Source of the DNA: Actinomycetes bacterium
GTDB taxonomy: Bacteria; Actinomycetota; Acidimicrobiia; Acidimicrobiales; RAAP-2
Length of the DNA: 40,669 nucleotides
Assembly (NCBI GenBank): GCA_021807265.1
Contig: JAKAPH010000004.1
Coordinates: 1-40,669, forward strand
Direction of reading: 5' to 3'
Shown here: piece after piece, positions 21,371-33,027 of the stretch
How the letters are laid out: each line of letters begins with the position of its first letter
Numbering within the stretch: the stretch's first letter is position 1
Position numbers and translations under genes: made by a program
Notes under the pieces: model-generated
Database searches by the model: none
The model's input: only the letters and a program-made list of their open reading frames with translations
Told to the model about the DNA's origin: nothing

Positions 21371-22147
21371 ATGGAATCAGCTAGCGGCTCCTCGCTCCTC
21401 GAGCTCGATCGTGTCTCGGTGCACTTCGGCGGGCTGCACGCGCTGCGCGACGTGTCCTTCTCGGTGGCCTCGGGTGAGATCGTCGGACTGATCGGACCCA
21501 ACGGGGCGGGCAAGACGACCGCCTTTAACGTGGCGTGCGGCTTCGTGCGCCCGTCGTCGGGCCACGTGCACTACCCCGCGGCCGGCCGGTCCAACGTGCG
21601 CCCGAGCGAGCTCGCGCGCATCGGCGTCGCGCGCACGCTCCAGGGCGTCGGTCTGTTCCCGCACTGCACGGTGCTCGAGAACGTGATGGCCGGCGGACAC
21701 ATCCGCGCCGGCGGCGACTTCGTCACGAGTCTCTTCGCGCTGCCGCGCGGCGTGCGCAGCGAGCGCGGTCTACGGACGTCGGCGATGGCCATGCTCGAGC
21801 GCTTGGGCGTCGCCAACGTCGCGACCCAGATGCCCAGCGCCATCCCCTACGGCGTGGCGAAGAAGGTCTCGGTGGCGCGCGCCTTGATGAGCGAGCCCAG
21901 CCTGTTGCTGCTCGACGAGCCGGCCTCGGGGCTCGACGAGGCCGAGCTCGAGGAGTTCGCCGCGTTGATCAGCGAGCTCCGCTCGTCGATGGGGGTGCTG
22001 CTCGTCGAGCACGACATGGAGTTCGTGATGCCACTCGTTGACCGACTGGTCGTGCTGAGCTTCGGCGAGGTGATCGCGACCGGCTCGCCCAGCGAGATCC
22101 GCGCCCACGAGGCCGTGATCGCGGCCTACCTCGGGGTCGACGAATGA
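21371..22147 (+). CDS. livG: Branched-chain amino acid-type ABC ATPase
   Basis: GLIGPNGAGKTTAFNVACGF, IPYGVAKKVSVARAL, LLLDEPASGLDEAELEEF; followed by livF, two permeases and an SBP. Confidence 0.9.
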   Translation: MESASGSSLLELDRVSVHFGGLHALRDVSFSVASGEIVGLIGPNGAGKTTAFNVACGFVRPSSGHVHYPAAGRSNVRPSELARIGVARTLQGVGLFPHCTVLENVMAGGHIRAGGDFVTSLFALPRGVRSERGLRTSAMAMLERLGVANVATQMPSAIPYGVAKKVSVARALMSEPSLLLLDEPASGLDEAELEEFAALISELRSSMGVLLVEHDMEFVMPLVDRLVVLSFGEVIATGSPSEIRAHEAVIAAYLGVDE

Positions 22148-22851
22148 TCCGCGTCGACGGCCTCAGCGTTTCCTACGGCGCCGTTCAGGCGCTGCGCGAC
22201 GTCTCCTTCGAGGCCCAGACCGGCACCATCACCGCGGTGCTCGGCGCCAACGGCGCCGGCAAGACGACGCTGCTGCGCACCATCAGCGGACTGGTCGCGC
22301 CGCGCTCGGGGTCCATCGCGCTCGACGAGGCGACCCTCACGGGCATGCGCACCGAGGACATCGTGCGCCGCGGCGTGGGCCACGTGCCCGAGGGTCGCGG
22401 GGTGATCGCCGAGTTCACAGTCGAAGAGAACCTCCGGCTCGGCGCCATGATCTCGTCGGTGCCGCTGCGCGACGGCCTCGCCCAGCAGTACGAGTGGTTC
22501 CCGGTGCTCGGCGAGCGGCGCAAGCAGGCCGCGGCCACCCTCTCGGGCGGCGAGCGCCAGATGCTCGCGATGGCGCGCGCACTGATCGCCCAGCCGACGG
22601 TCCTGCTGCTCGACGAGCCGTCCCTCGGCCTCGCACCGTTGGTGACGGCCCAGCTGATGCACACGGTCGCCGAACTCTGCACCACGACGGGACTGACGGT
22701 GATCCTGGTCGAGCAGAACGCGAAGTCGGCCTTGCGCATCGCGAGCCGCGCCGTCGTGCTCTACCTCGGGCGGGTGGTGGCCGACGACGTCGCGGCCGTC
22801 GTCGCCCAGGACGACCAGCTGCGCCAGTACTACCTCGGGATGGTGAAGTGA
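22144..22851 (+). CDS. livF: Branched-chain amino acid-type ABC ATPase
   Basis: VLGANGAGKTTLLRTISGL, GVGHVPEGRGVIAEFTVEENL, LSGGERQMLAMARAL. Confidence 0.92.
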   Translation: MIRVDGLSVSYGAVQALRDVSFEAQTGTITAVLGANGAGKTTLLRTISGLVAPRSGSIALDEATLTGMRTEDIVRRGVGHVPEGRGVIAEFTVEENLRLGAMISSVPLRDGLAQQYEWFPVLGERRKQAAATLSGGERQMLAMARALIAQPTVLLLDEPSLGLAPLVTAQLMHTVAELCTTTGLTVILVEQNAKSALRIASRAVVLYLGRVVADDVAAVVAQDDQLRQYYLGMVK

Positions 22852-23750
22852 TGAGCTCGTTTCTCACGTCGCGCAACGTCGCCGACGTCCTCGGCGGGAT
22901 CACCAACGGTGTGATCTACAGCCTCGTCGCGCTGAGCCTGGTGCTCGTGTGGCGCTCGACGAGAATCCTCAACTTCGCCCAGGGCGCCATGGCCATGATC
23001 GCGACCTACGTCGGCTTCGCGGTGCTCGCGCCCACGACGAGCTACTGGGTCTCGATGGCGGTCGCGATCGTGGCGGGACTGCTCATCGGCGGGCTCACCG
23101 AGCGCGTGATCGTCCGCGGCCTCTACGGCAAGCCCGAGATCAACCCGGTCGTGGCCATGGTCGGCTTCCTGCTCGTGCTCGAGTCCGTCGCCGCGGCCAT
23201 CTGGTCGACCGGTTCGCGCGGCCTGCCGACCCCCTTCTCGATGGTGGACTGGCAGCTCAACCACAAGCCCGTCGCGCTGTCGCCGTTCGCGCTCTACGAG
23301 ATCGTCACGGCGGTCGTGGTGATGACCGTGATCGCCGGATTGTTCCAGTTCACCAAGCTCGGCCTGCGCCTGCGCGCCGCTGCACTCGCGCCCGAGGTCT
23401 CACGGTTGCTCGGGGTTCGGGTGGGCCGGATGCTGACCTTGGGCTGGATGCTCTCGAGCGCCGTGGGCGCGGTCACCGCGGTCCTGGTGGCGTCGAACTA
23501 CTTCACGGGCCTCACGCCAACGGCCATGGACGGGGTCTTCGCCTTCGGCTTCATCGCCGCGGCGATCGGCGGACTGGATAGCCCGGTCGGCGCGCTGCTG
23601 TCGGGTATCGCCCTCGGGGTCATCCTCCAGTTCGTCGGCGACTACCTGAACTCCAACGCCATCATCCTCGTGGCCCTGGGGATGCTCGTCGTGTCGCTCA
23701 TGGTTCGCCCCAACGGCGTGTTCACCCGCTCGGCCCAGAGGCGCGTCTGA
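22851..23750 (+). CDS. livH: Branched-chain amino acid-type ABC permease
   Basis: GGITNGVIYSLVALSLVLVWRSTRILNFAQGAMAMIATYV; ATG overlaps livF stop. Confidence 0.9.
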   Translation: MSSFLTSRNVADVLGGITNGVIYSLVALSLVLVWRSTRILNFAQGAMAMIATYVGFAVLAPTTSYWVSMAVAIVAGLLIGGLTERVIVRGLYGKPEINPVVAMVGFLLVLESVAAAIWSTGSRGLPTPFSMVDWQLNHKPVALSPFALYEIVTAVVVMTVIAGLFQFTKLGLRLRAAALAPEVSRLLGVRVGRMLTLGWMLSSAVGAVTAVLVASNYFTGLTPTAMDGVFAFGFIAAAIGGLDSPVGALLSGIALGVILQFVGDYLNSNAIILVALGMLVVSLMVRPNGVFTRSAQRRV

Positions 23751-24943
23751 TGCGCGGCGTGCGGTCGAACCAGCGAATCGTCGCCGGCACTGCGCTCGGC
23801 GTCGCGGCGGTGCTCGCCTCGATCCTCGGGGTTGGCACGGCCCGGGCGGCGACGGCCTTTTCCATCGCGTCGGTGGCCTTCGTCGCGGGCGCGACGCTGC
23901 TCGCTTCGCGGGAGTTCCGCCACAACCACCCGGTCGCGGCGCGCGCGGCGATCAGCGTGCTCGCCGTGGACGTCTCGCTCGTGTTGACGGCCTTCTTCTC
24001 GGCGACGGTCGACGACAACCTGGCCATCGGCGCTGCGATGTCGATCGTGCTGCTCGGCCTGTCGTTTCTCACCGGGTCGTCGGGCCAGATCTCGCTCGGC
24101 AACGGCGCCTTCATGGGGGTGGGCGCCTTCACGGTCGCGGTGTGGGCGAACCACCACCCAACGACCCCGATCGCCGTCGTGCTGGTGCTCGCCGTGGTGG
24201 CGGGGGCCCTCGTGGGGCTGTTGCTGGGGCTGCCCGCGACGCGCCTGCGCGGGCCGTACCTCGCGGGCATGACCCTCGCCTTCGCGGTCGCCTTCGGTGC
24301 GGTCTTGAACCTGTTCGGCACCTGGACGGGCGGGGACTCGGGACTGCAGTTGCCCGCCGCGGTGAACGCGCCGGCCTGGGTCCTGCACTTCTTCAAGCCC
24401 GGCACGTCGTCGCTCACCACCAACTCGGTCTGGCTCGTGGACATCACGATCGTCACGGCGGGCATCGCGTTGTTCTTCATGGCGAACCTCTTCGCGAGCC
24501 GCACCGGGCGGGCCATGCGCCTCGTGCGCGACAACGACGTCGCGGCCGAGCTGGTCGGCATCTCGCTGCCGCGCGCGCGCGTGATCGCCTTCATCGTCTC
24601 GGCGGCCTACGCGGCCCTGGGCGGCGGCCTGTGGACGCTCATCAACAACGCGGTGACGCCCTCGACCTACGGATTCGCCCTGTCGGTCACGATCCTCTCG
24701 TTGGTCGTGATCGGCGGCATCGGGACGATCCCGGGGGCGCTCATCGGCGGGCTCATCTACGCCTTCGCCGCGAACGTGATTGCGTGGTTCACCGCCCACA
24801 CCGGGCTCAACCCACAGGGCAACGTCGCGAGCCAGCTCAACGGGATCATCTTCGGCGGCCTGCTCGTGCTCACGATCCTCTTCGCGCCCACCGGTATCGC
24901 GGGCTTCGTACGTCGGCGGTGGGCGGCATGGCGCGCGAGGTGA
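23750..24943 (+). CDS. livM: Branched-chain amino acid-type ABC permease
   Basis: GSSGQISLGNGAFMGVGAF, GRAMRLVRDNDVAAELVGI, GGIGTIPGALIGG. Confidence 0.9.
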   Translation: MRGVRSNQRIVAGTALGVAAVLASILGVGTARAATAFSIASVAFVAGATLLASREFRHNHPVAARAAISVLAVDVSLVLTAFFSATVDDNLAIGAAMSIVLLGLSFLTGSSGQISLGNGAFMGVGAFTVAVWANHHPTTPIAVVLVLAVVAGALVGLLLGLPATRLRGPYLAGMTLAFAVAFGAVLNLFGTWTGGDSGLQLPAAVNAPAWVLHFFKPGTSSLTTNSVWLVDITIVTAGIALFFMANLFASRTGRAMRLVRDNDVAAELVGISLPRARVIAFIVSAAYAALGGGLWTLINNAVTPSTYGFALSVTILSLVVIGGIGTIPGALIGGLIYAFAANVIAWFTAHTGLNPQGNVASQLNGIIFGGLLVLTILFAPTGIAGFVRRRWAAWRAR

Positions 24944-25017
24944 ATTGCCTGGGGCCATTCGACCGTCTAAGTTCAGCATCGGGACTTACGGACCAGTAAG
25001 CAACACGCAACAATGAG

Positions 25018-25033
25018 CCATCCGAAGGGATGG
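25018..25033 (+). promoter_or_regulatory. 5'-UTR hairpin immediately upstream of the SBP ribosome-binding site
   Basis: CCATCC-GAAG-GGATGG followed by purine-rich ATGGGGGGAGA and ATG 25051. Confidence 0.45.
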
Positions 25034-25050
25034 ATGGGGGGAGACAAACC

Positions 25051-26403
25051 ATGGAGGTACGACGCACACGTCGTCTCACGATTACCGGCTCGGCGCTCGC
25101 ACTGAGCCTCAGTCTGGTCACGATGGGGGCATCGATGGGATCGGCGAGCGCTGCAACGAGGGCGCCCAAAGTCCCAGGTGTGACCGCGAAACAGGTGACC
25201 ATCGGCGCGACGGTGCCGCTCACCGGCATCGCGTCCCAGGGCTATAGCGAGGTCGCCAAGGCTGCGAACGCAGTCTTCACGTGGGTGAACCAGCATGGTG
25301 GCATCAACGGTCGCAAGATCAAGTACGTCATGAAGGACGACTGCTACGGCACCCCAGGATTCGGCTGCACGGGCAACCCGAACACTGTCGCCCAGACCAA
25401 GGCGCTGCTCGCGTTGCCGGTCTTCGCGACCGTCGGCTCGCTCGGCACGCCGACCCAGGACTCGGTGCGCGCACTGCTGAAGGCCAACCACGTGCCCCAG
25501 CTGTTCGTCAACTCGGGCTCGAAGGACTGGAACAACCCCAAGACCTACCCGGGTCTGTTCGGGTGGCAGACCAGTTACACGGTCGAGAGCAAGATCCTCG
25601 GCCAGTACCTGAACCAGCACTTCGCGAACCAGAAGACCTGCTTCTTGGGCCAGCACGATGACTTCGGTGCTGACGGCCTGCTCGGGCTCAACTACGTCGG
25701 GATCAACCCGACCGACTCGATCATGTACGACGTGGCCGGACTGGTCACGGGCGGGGCGGGCTACTTCACGCCGTTCATCCAGAAGTTCCAGTCTGACGGG
25801 TGCAAGGTCGTCGTGCTCGACACGATCCCCGGTGCGACCGACGCCGCGCTCGGCAACGCGCTCGCGCTCGGCTACTCGCCGCAGTGGGTCATCTCCAGTG
25901 TCGGTGCGGACCCGGTGACGGTCGACGCGCCCTTCGCGGGCAAGCCCTTCCCGGACCCCGAGATCGGCGCCATCTCGTTTGACTACCTGCCCGCGTCCTC
26001 GGACACGTCGGTGTGGAACGGCTGGATGCGCACGGTCATCGCGAACGACAACACCGACTTCCCGAACTTCACGTCGAGCACGCCGATGGACGGCAACATG
26101 GAGTACGGCATCGGCTGGGGCGTCGCCTTCGTCGAGGCGCTGCGGGCCGCCGGGCGCAACTTCACCCGGGCGAGCTTCCTGCACACCCTGACCACGACGA
26201 CATTCCAGACGCCGGCGCTCGTGCCGCTGCACTACACGGCGAGCAACCACCAGGGCTTGAACGGTGGCTACATCATCAAGATCACGAGTGCCACGACGTC
26301 GGGCGTGCTTGACCGCACCGTCTACACGACGGGTTCGAACAAGTCGAGCGCGATCGTGGCGACGTCGAAGCTGAGCACGGCGATCCCGGCCTGGCTGCAG
26401 TAA
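25051..26403 (+). CDS. Branched-chain amino acid-type ABC substrate-binding protein
   Basis: Signal peptide, VTIGATVPLTGIASQGYSEVAKAANAVFTWVNQHGGINGRKIKYVMKDD. Confidence 0.92.
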   Translation: MEVRRTRRLTITGSALALSLSLVTMGASMGSASAATRAPKVPGVTAKQVTIGATVPLTGIASQGYSEVAKAANAVFTWVNQHGGINGRKIKYVMKDDCYGTPGFGCTGNPNTVAQTKALLALPVFATVGSLGTPTQDSVRALLKANHVPQLFVNSGSKDWNNPKTYPGLFGWQTSYTVESKILGQYLNQHFANQKTCFLGQHDDFGADGLLGLNYVGINPTDSIMYDVAGLVTGGAGYFTPFIQKFQSDGCKVVVLDTIPGATDAALGNALALGYSPQWVISSVGADPVTVDAPFAGKPFPDPEIGAISFDYLPASSDTSVWNGWMRTVIANDNTDFPNFTSSTPMDGNMEYGIGWGVAFVEALRAAGRNFTRASFLHTLTTTTFQTPALVPLHYTASNHQGLNGGYIIKITSATTSGVLDRTVYTTGSNKSSAIVATSKLSTAIPAWLQ

Positions 26404-26426
26404 CCAGCACGAACCAACGATTCATC

Positions 26427-26468
26427 ATCAACAACGCGCCCCGGCTTCGGCCGGGGCGCGTTGTTGAT
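26427..26468 (+). terminator. Terminator-like hairpin after the SBP gene
   Basis: 19-bp perfect stem atcaacaacgcgccccggc / gccggggcgcgttgttgat with TTCG loop; weak T-tract. Confidence 0.8.
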
Positions 26469-26485
26469 TCCAGCCCCGAAAGCGC

Positions 26486-26889
26486 TGTGCGAAACGTGGG
26501 GATTGCTGGCACCAGCCGGTGCACAACGCCCGCTTCATCGGTGGATAACGGGAGAAATCCGGGGTAAAAGTTCTCGATTTCCCCGTTTGGGTGCGGTTGC
26601 CCCTTTCGCGATCCGCGCCGCTTTGGCACAGTGATCCTTGTAGTTCACGGAGTACCGGTCGACGATCGGCGAAACCGCGAGGGGACGTCGACGGAGGGGC
26701 GAGGGACCTCGAAAGAGGGACGGAGCCACTTACCGGGCGGTGGGGTTCGGCCCACCGTTCGCACGACGAATACCGTGAACACCGCCGTCACACGGTGGCC
26801 CGTCCGACACGGGTCAGCGCGAGACGTGCCTTCGGAGACCCCGAGAGGCTGGAGGGCTTGCCCACTGGTCACTCGGGGTCTTCGGCTTT
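26486..26889 (+). repeat. 404-bp direct repeat, copy 1 (candidate structured ncRNA)
   Basis: No mismatch seen by eye to 27030-27433 at an offset of 544; several hairpins and a terminal G/C-rich stem; strand inferred from the hairpin followed by CTTT. Confidence 0.9.
26836..26881 (+). terminator. Terminator-like stem at the end of repeat copy 1
   Basis: AGACCCCGAG / CTCGGGGTCT 10-bp arms followed by TCGGCTTT. Confidence 0.5.
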
Positions 26890-27029
26890 CCCGGGTGAAT
26901 CCCGACTCGACGAAAGCGATCGGCCTCGGCTCCGTGGCGCTACGCACCGGCCGGCGCGGGGCCGACGACGACGCGGCGGCGTCAACGACACGCTGGCAGC
27001 TCGCCAGGCAGCCGTGGCCCCGCTGACAT

Positions 27030-27433
27030 TGTGCGAAACGTGGGGATTGCTGGCACCAGCCGGTGCACAACGCCCGCTTCATCGGTGGATAACGGGAGAA
27101 ATCCGGGGTAAAAGTTCTCGATTTCCCCGTTTGGGTGCGGTTGCCCCTTTCGCGATCCGCGCCGCTTTGGCACAGTGATCCTTGTAGTTCACGGAGTACC
27201 GGTCGACGATCGGCGAAACCGCGAGGGGACGTCGACGGAGGGGCGAGGGACCTCGAAAGAGGGACGGAGCCACTTACCGGGCGGTGGGGTTCGGCCCACC
27301 GTTCGCACGACGAATACCGTGAACACCGCCGTCACACGGTGGCCCGTCCGACACGGGTCAGCGCGAGACGTGCCTTCGGAGACCCCGAGAGGCTGGAGGG
27401 CTTGCCCACTGGTCACTCGGGGTCTTCGGCTTT
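27030..27433 (+). repeat. 404-bp direct repeat, copy 2 (candidate structured ncRNA)
   Basis: Same as copy 1; ends one base before the SRAP stop codon complement at 27434. Confidence 0.9.
27380..27425 (+). terminator. Terminator-like stem at the end of repeat copy 2
   Basis: Same 10-bp arms as copy 1 followed by TCGGCTTTT. Confidence 0.5.
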
Positions 27434-28126
27434 TCAAAAGAGCGGTGGCGCCTCGAGTGGCTCGATGAGCGAGGGCCCGTCGTTGCGGATCGAGCCGACG
27501 GCCGCGCCGACGCCGTAGTGGACGAGGGTGCCCGGGCGCGCGGGCCGTAACAGCAGCGCCCGCTCGTCGGGTCCGTAGTCCGTGACGTCGAGCCACTGCT
27601 CGACGTCCTCGAGCTCGAGCACGACGGGCATCCGGTCGTGCACGCCGTCCATGTCGGCGTTCGGGGTCGTCGTGATCACGGTGCAGGTCGCGATGACCTC
27701 GTCGCCCGACGACCAGTGCTCGTAGAGGCCGGCGAGGACGATGGGCTCATCGTCACGGCGGGTGAAGTAGTGGGGCTGGCGGTGCTTGCCCGGCCGGTGG
27801 TCCCACTCGTAGAAGCCGTCGACGGGGATGGCGCAGGGGCGCCGCGCGAAGGCCGCGCGAAACGACGGCTTCTCGGCGACCGTCCCGCCCCGGGCGTTAA
27901 AGAGCCGATCGGCCATGCCCGGGTCCTTCGCCCAGCTGGGCAGGAGCCCCCACCGGTAGCGGTCGAGCACCCGGGTGCCCTCGCGCTCGCTCACCGCGAC
28001 GAGGTACTGGCGCGGTCCGACGTTCCAGCTCGGTCGCTCCTCGGGGTCGAGCCCGGCCGCGAGGGTCGCCTCGAGGAGCCGCGCGAGGCGGCTCGGGGGG
28101 CTGAACAGGGCGATTCGCCCGCACAT
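27434..28126 (-). CDS. SRAP-domain (HMCES/YedK-like) SOS-response-associated protein
   Basis: MCGRIALF with Cys2, NARGGTVAEKPSFRAAF, CAIPVDGFYEW, HDRMPVVL; start at 28126 exposes Cys2. Confidence 0.93.
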   Translation of the reverse strand: MCGRIALFSPPSRLARLLEATLAAGLDPEERPSWNVGPRQYLVAVSEREGTRVLDRYRWGLLPSWAKDPGMADRLFNARGGTVAEKPSFRAAFARRPCAIPVDGFYEWDHRPGKHRQPHYFTRRDDEPIVLAGLYEHWSSGDEVIATCTVITTTPNADMDGVHDRMPVVLELEDVEQWLDVTDYGPDERALLLRPARPGTLVHYGVGAAVGSIRNDGPSLIEPLEAPPLF

Positions 28127-28188
28127 AGGACTCCTCTCTGCTCTGACGATAGGCCGTTGGCGCGCGTCACCGGGACTGGGTACTCTTA

Positions 28189-28202
28189 CGAACATATGTT
28201 CG
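28189..28202. promoter_or_regulatory. LexA/SOS box
   Basis: CGAACATATGTTCG, perfect palindrome of the actinobacterial CGAAC-N4-GTTCG type, upstream of imuA'-imuB-dnaE2. Confidence 0.88.
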
Positions 28203-28852
28203 CTTCTTCATCGGTTCGACCCCCCATTCCCCCCGAACTGGCCGCCACGCTGCGCCCGGTGAGCTTCGCCACGCATCGGCGAATCGCCCTCGACGAGCCG
28301 TGGCGCAGCCTCGTTCCCGGCGAGGGACTGCGCCGCGGCTCGACGATCTCGGTCCAGGCGCCGTCGGGGGCCGGTGGGCTGAGCCTCGCCCTGAGCCTGC
28401 TCGCCGGGGCGAGCGCGCGCGGCCACTGGGCGGCGGTGGTGGGGGTCGACGACCCCGGCGTACTCGCCATGGCCGACCTCGGGGTCGACCTGCGCCGGGT
28501 GCTCTTCGTGCCGCGCCCCCGCGGCGCGTGGGCTGAATCGGTCGCGGACGTCCTCGACGGCGTGGACCTGGTGATCGTGCGGCCCCCGTCGCGCGCCGCG
28601 CGGGGCAGCGCGCGGGTACTGACGGACCGGGTTCGCGAGCGCGGCGCGGTGCTGCTCGTGGTGAGCGAGTCCGCCTCGACGTGGCCCCTGCCGGTCGACC
28701 TCTCCTTCAGCGTCACCCACGCGCAGTGGTCGGCGTCGTCTCGCCTCGAGAACCGCACGCTGCGCGTGCGCATCGAGGGCCGCGCCGGCGTGCGCGGCGC
28801 CGAGCACGTCGTGGTGCTGCCCGATCGTCGGGGACGGGCGGCGGGTGGCTGA
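28197..28852 (+). CDS. ImuA'-like RecA-fold mutasome accessory protein
   Basis: GLRRGSTISVQAPSGAGGLSLALSLLAGASARGHWAAVVGVDDPG; directly upstream of imuB and dnaE2; Walker A lacks the Lys. Confidence 0.8.
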
Positions 28853-29928
28853 ATGGAACGACTCATCGGTGTCTGGGTCGAGTCCCTGCGCGTCGAGGCC
28901 CTCGACGGCTCCACGCTGCGCGAGTCGCTCGTGCTCCTGGACGCGCTCGGGGTGGTCTGTCCCTTCACCGAGCTGATCCACCTCGGCTTCTACGCGCTGC
29001 CGTCGCGGGGCCCGAGCCGGTTCTTCGGGGGCGAGCAGCGGGTGCTCGAGGCGGTGGCGACGGTGGTGCGCGACGTGCTCGGACGCGAGGCGTCCCTCGG
29101 CGTGGCCGACGGGCTCGTCTGGTGCGAGTTCGCGGCGCGCGACGGCGTCGTGGTCGCACCGGGAGAGACCGACGACTACCGGCGCGCGAGGCCCCTGTCG
29201 GTGCTCGGGCGTCGCGACCTCGCCACGACCGGCCGCCGGCTCGGACTGACGACGGTGGGGGACTTCGCCGACCTGGCCCGCGCGCGGGTGAGCGAGCGCT
29301 TCAGCGCGTCGGTGCTGGTGCTGCACCAGGTCGCGCGCGGCGAGCTCGACGAACTGCCCGGTCAGCGCGACGTGCGACTCGGGGCGCGCCTGGGCCGCCT
29401 GCGCGAGGCCGACCGGCCCGACGAGCAGCGGGGGTTCTTCGGCCAGCGCGGCGCGGCCGACGACCGGGCGCACGCCGCGGCGCTGCGCCTGCGCCAGCGT
29501 CTCGGGGCCGACGGCGTGGTCGTGGCCGCGCTGCGCGGTGGCCGCCTGCCCCAGGACCGCGCGGCGCTCGTGCCCTGGGGGTCGCCGACGGCGGTCTCGC
29601 AGGACGACGCGCCGTGGCCGGGCCAGCTGCGCGCGCCGTCGCCCGCGACGGTGTTCGCCCACCGGGTGGCGGTCGAGCTGCACGGCGCGGCGAACGAGGC
29701 GGTCCGGGTGGACGCGCGCGGGACGCTCAACACGGCCCCGACCTCGTTCGCCTTCGCCTCGGGCGCCCTTCGCGCCGTGACCTGGTACGCGGGCCCCTGG
29801 CCGCTCGTCGAGCGGTGGTGGGCGGTGGGCCGGCGCCGGGCGCACCTGCAGGTGCTGCTCGAGACCGGGGAGGCCCTGCTGCTCGTGGCCGAGTCGGGCC
29901 GCTGGTCGCTCGCGGGGGTCTACGACTG

Positions 29929-29929
<1 letters not shown>
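28853..29929 (+). CDS. imuB: ImuB-like Y-family pseudo-polymerase, short form
   Basis: LGFYALPSRGPSRFFGGEQRVLEAVATVVRD, LGVADGLVWCEFAARDG, RLGLTTVGDFADLARARVSERF; between imuA' and dnaE2. Confidence 0.8.

Positions 29930-33027
<3,098 letters not shown>

Noticed and set aside
26620-26645. Sigma-54-like TGGCAC element (TTTGGCACAGTGATCCTTGTAG) inside the repeat
   Set aside because: The GG-N10-GC spacing is not met and sigma-54 is not expected in this type of genome.
26535-26729. Duplicated 64-aa minus-strand ORF (MAPSLFRGPSPLRRRPLAVSPIVDRYSVNYKDH...) and overlapping ORFs in the 404-bp repeat
   Set aside because: ORFs on both strands follow simply from the DNA duplication; no recognisable domain and no convincing RBS. 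Not fully excluded as a small protein, but RNA is the better hypothesis.
26486-27433. 404-bp repeat as an insertion sequence or MITE
   Set aside because: No transposase, no terminal inverted repeats at the identity boundaries and no target-site duplication seen in the flanks.
26486-27433. Repeat as a CRISPR array
   Set aside because: Only two long copies; unit length and spacing do not fit CRISPR repeats, and no cas genes are present.
28681-29928. N-terminal extension of the 1448-aa ORF upstream of DnaE2
   Set aside because: Arg/Ala-rich out-of-frame read-through of imuB; the DnaE2 PHP domain begins at 29929.
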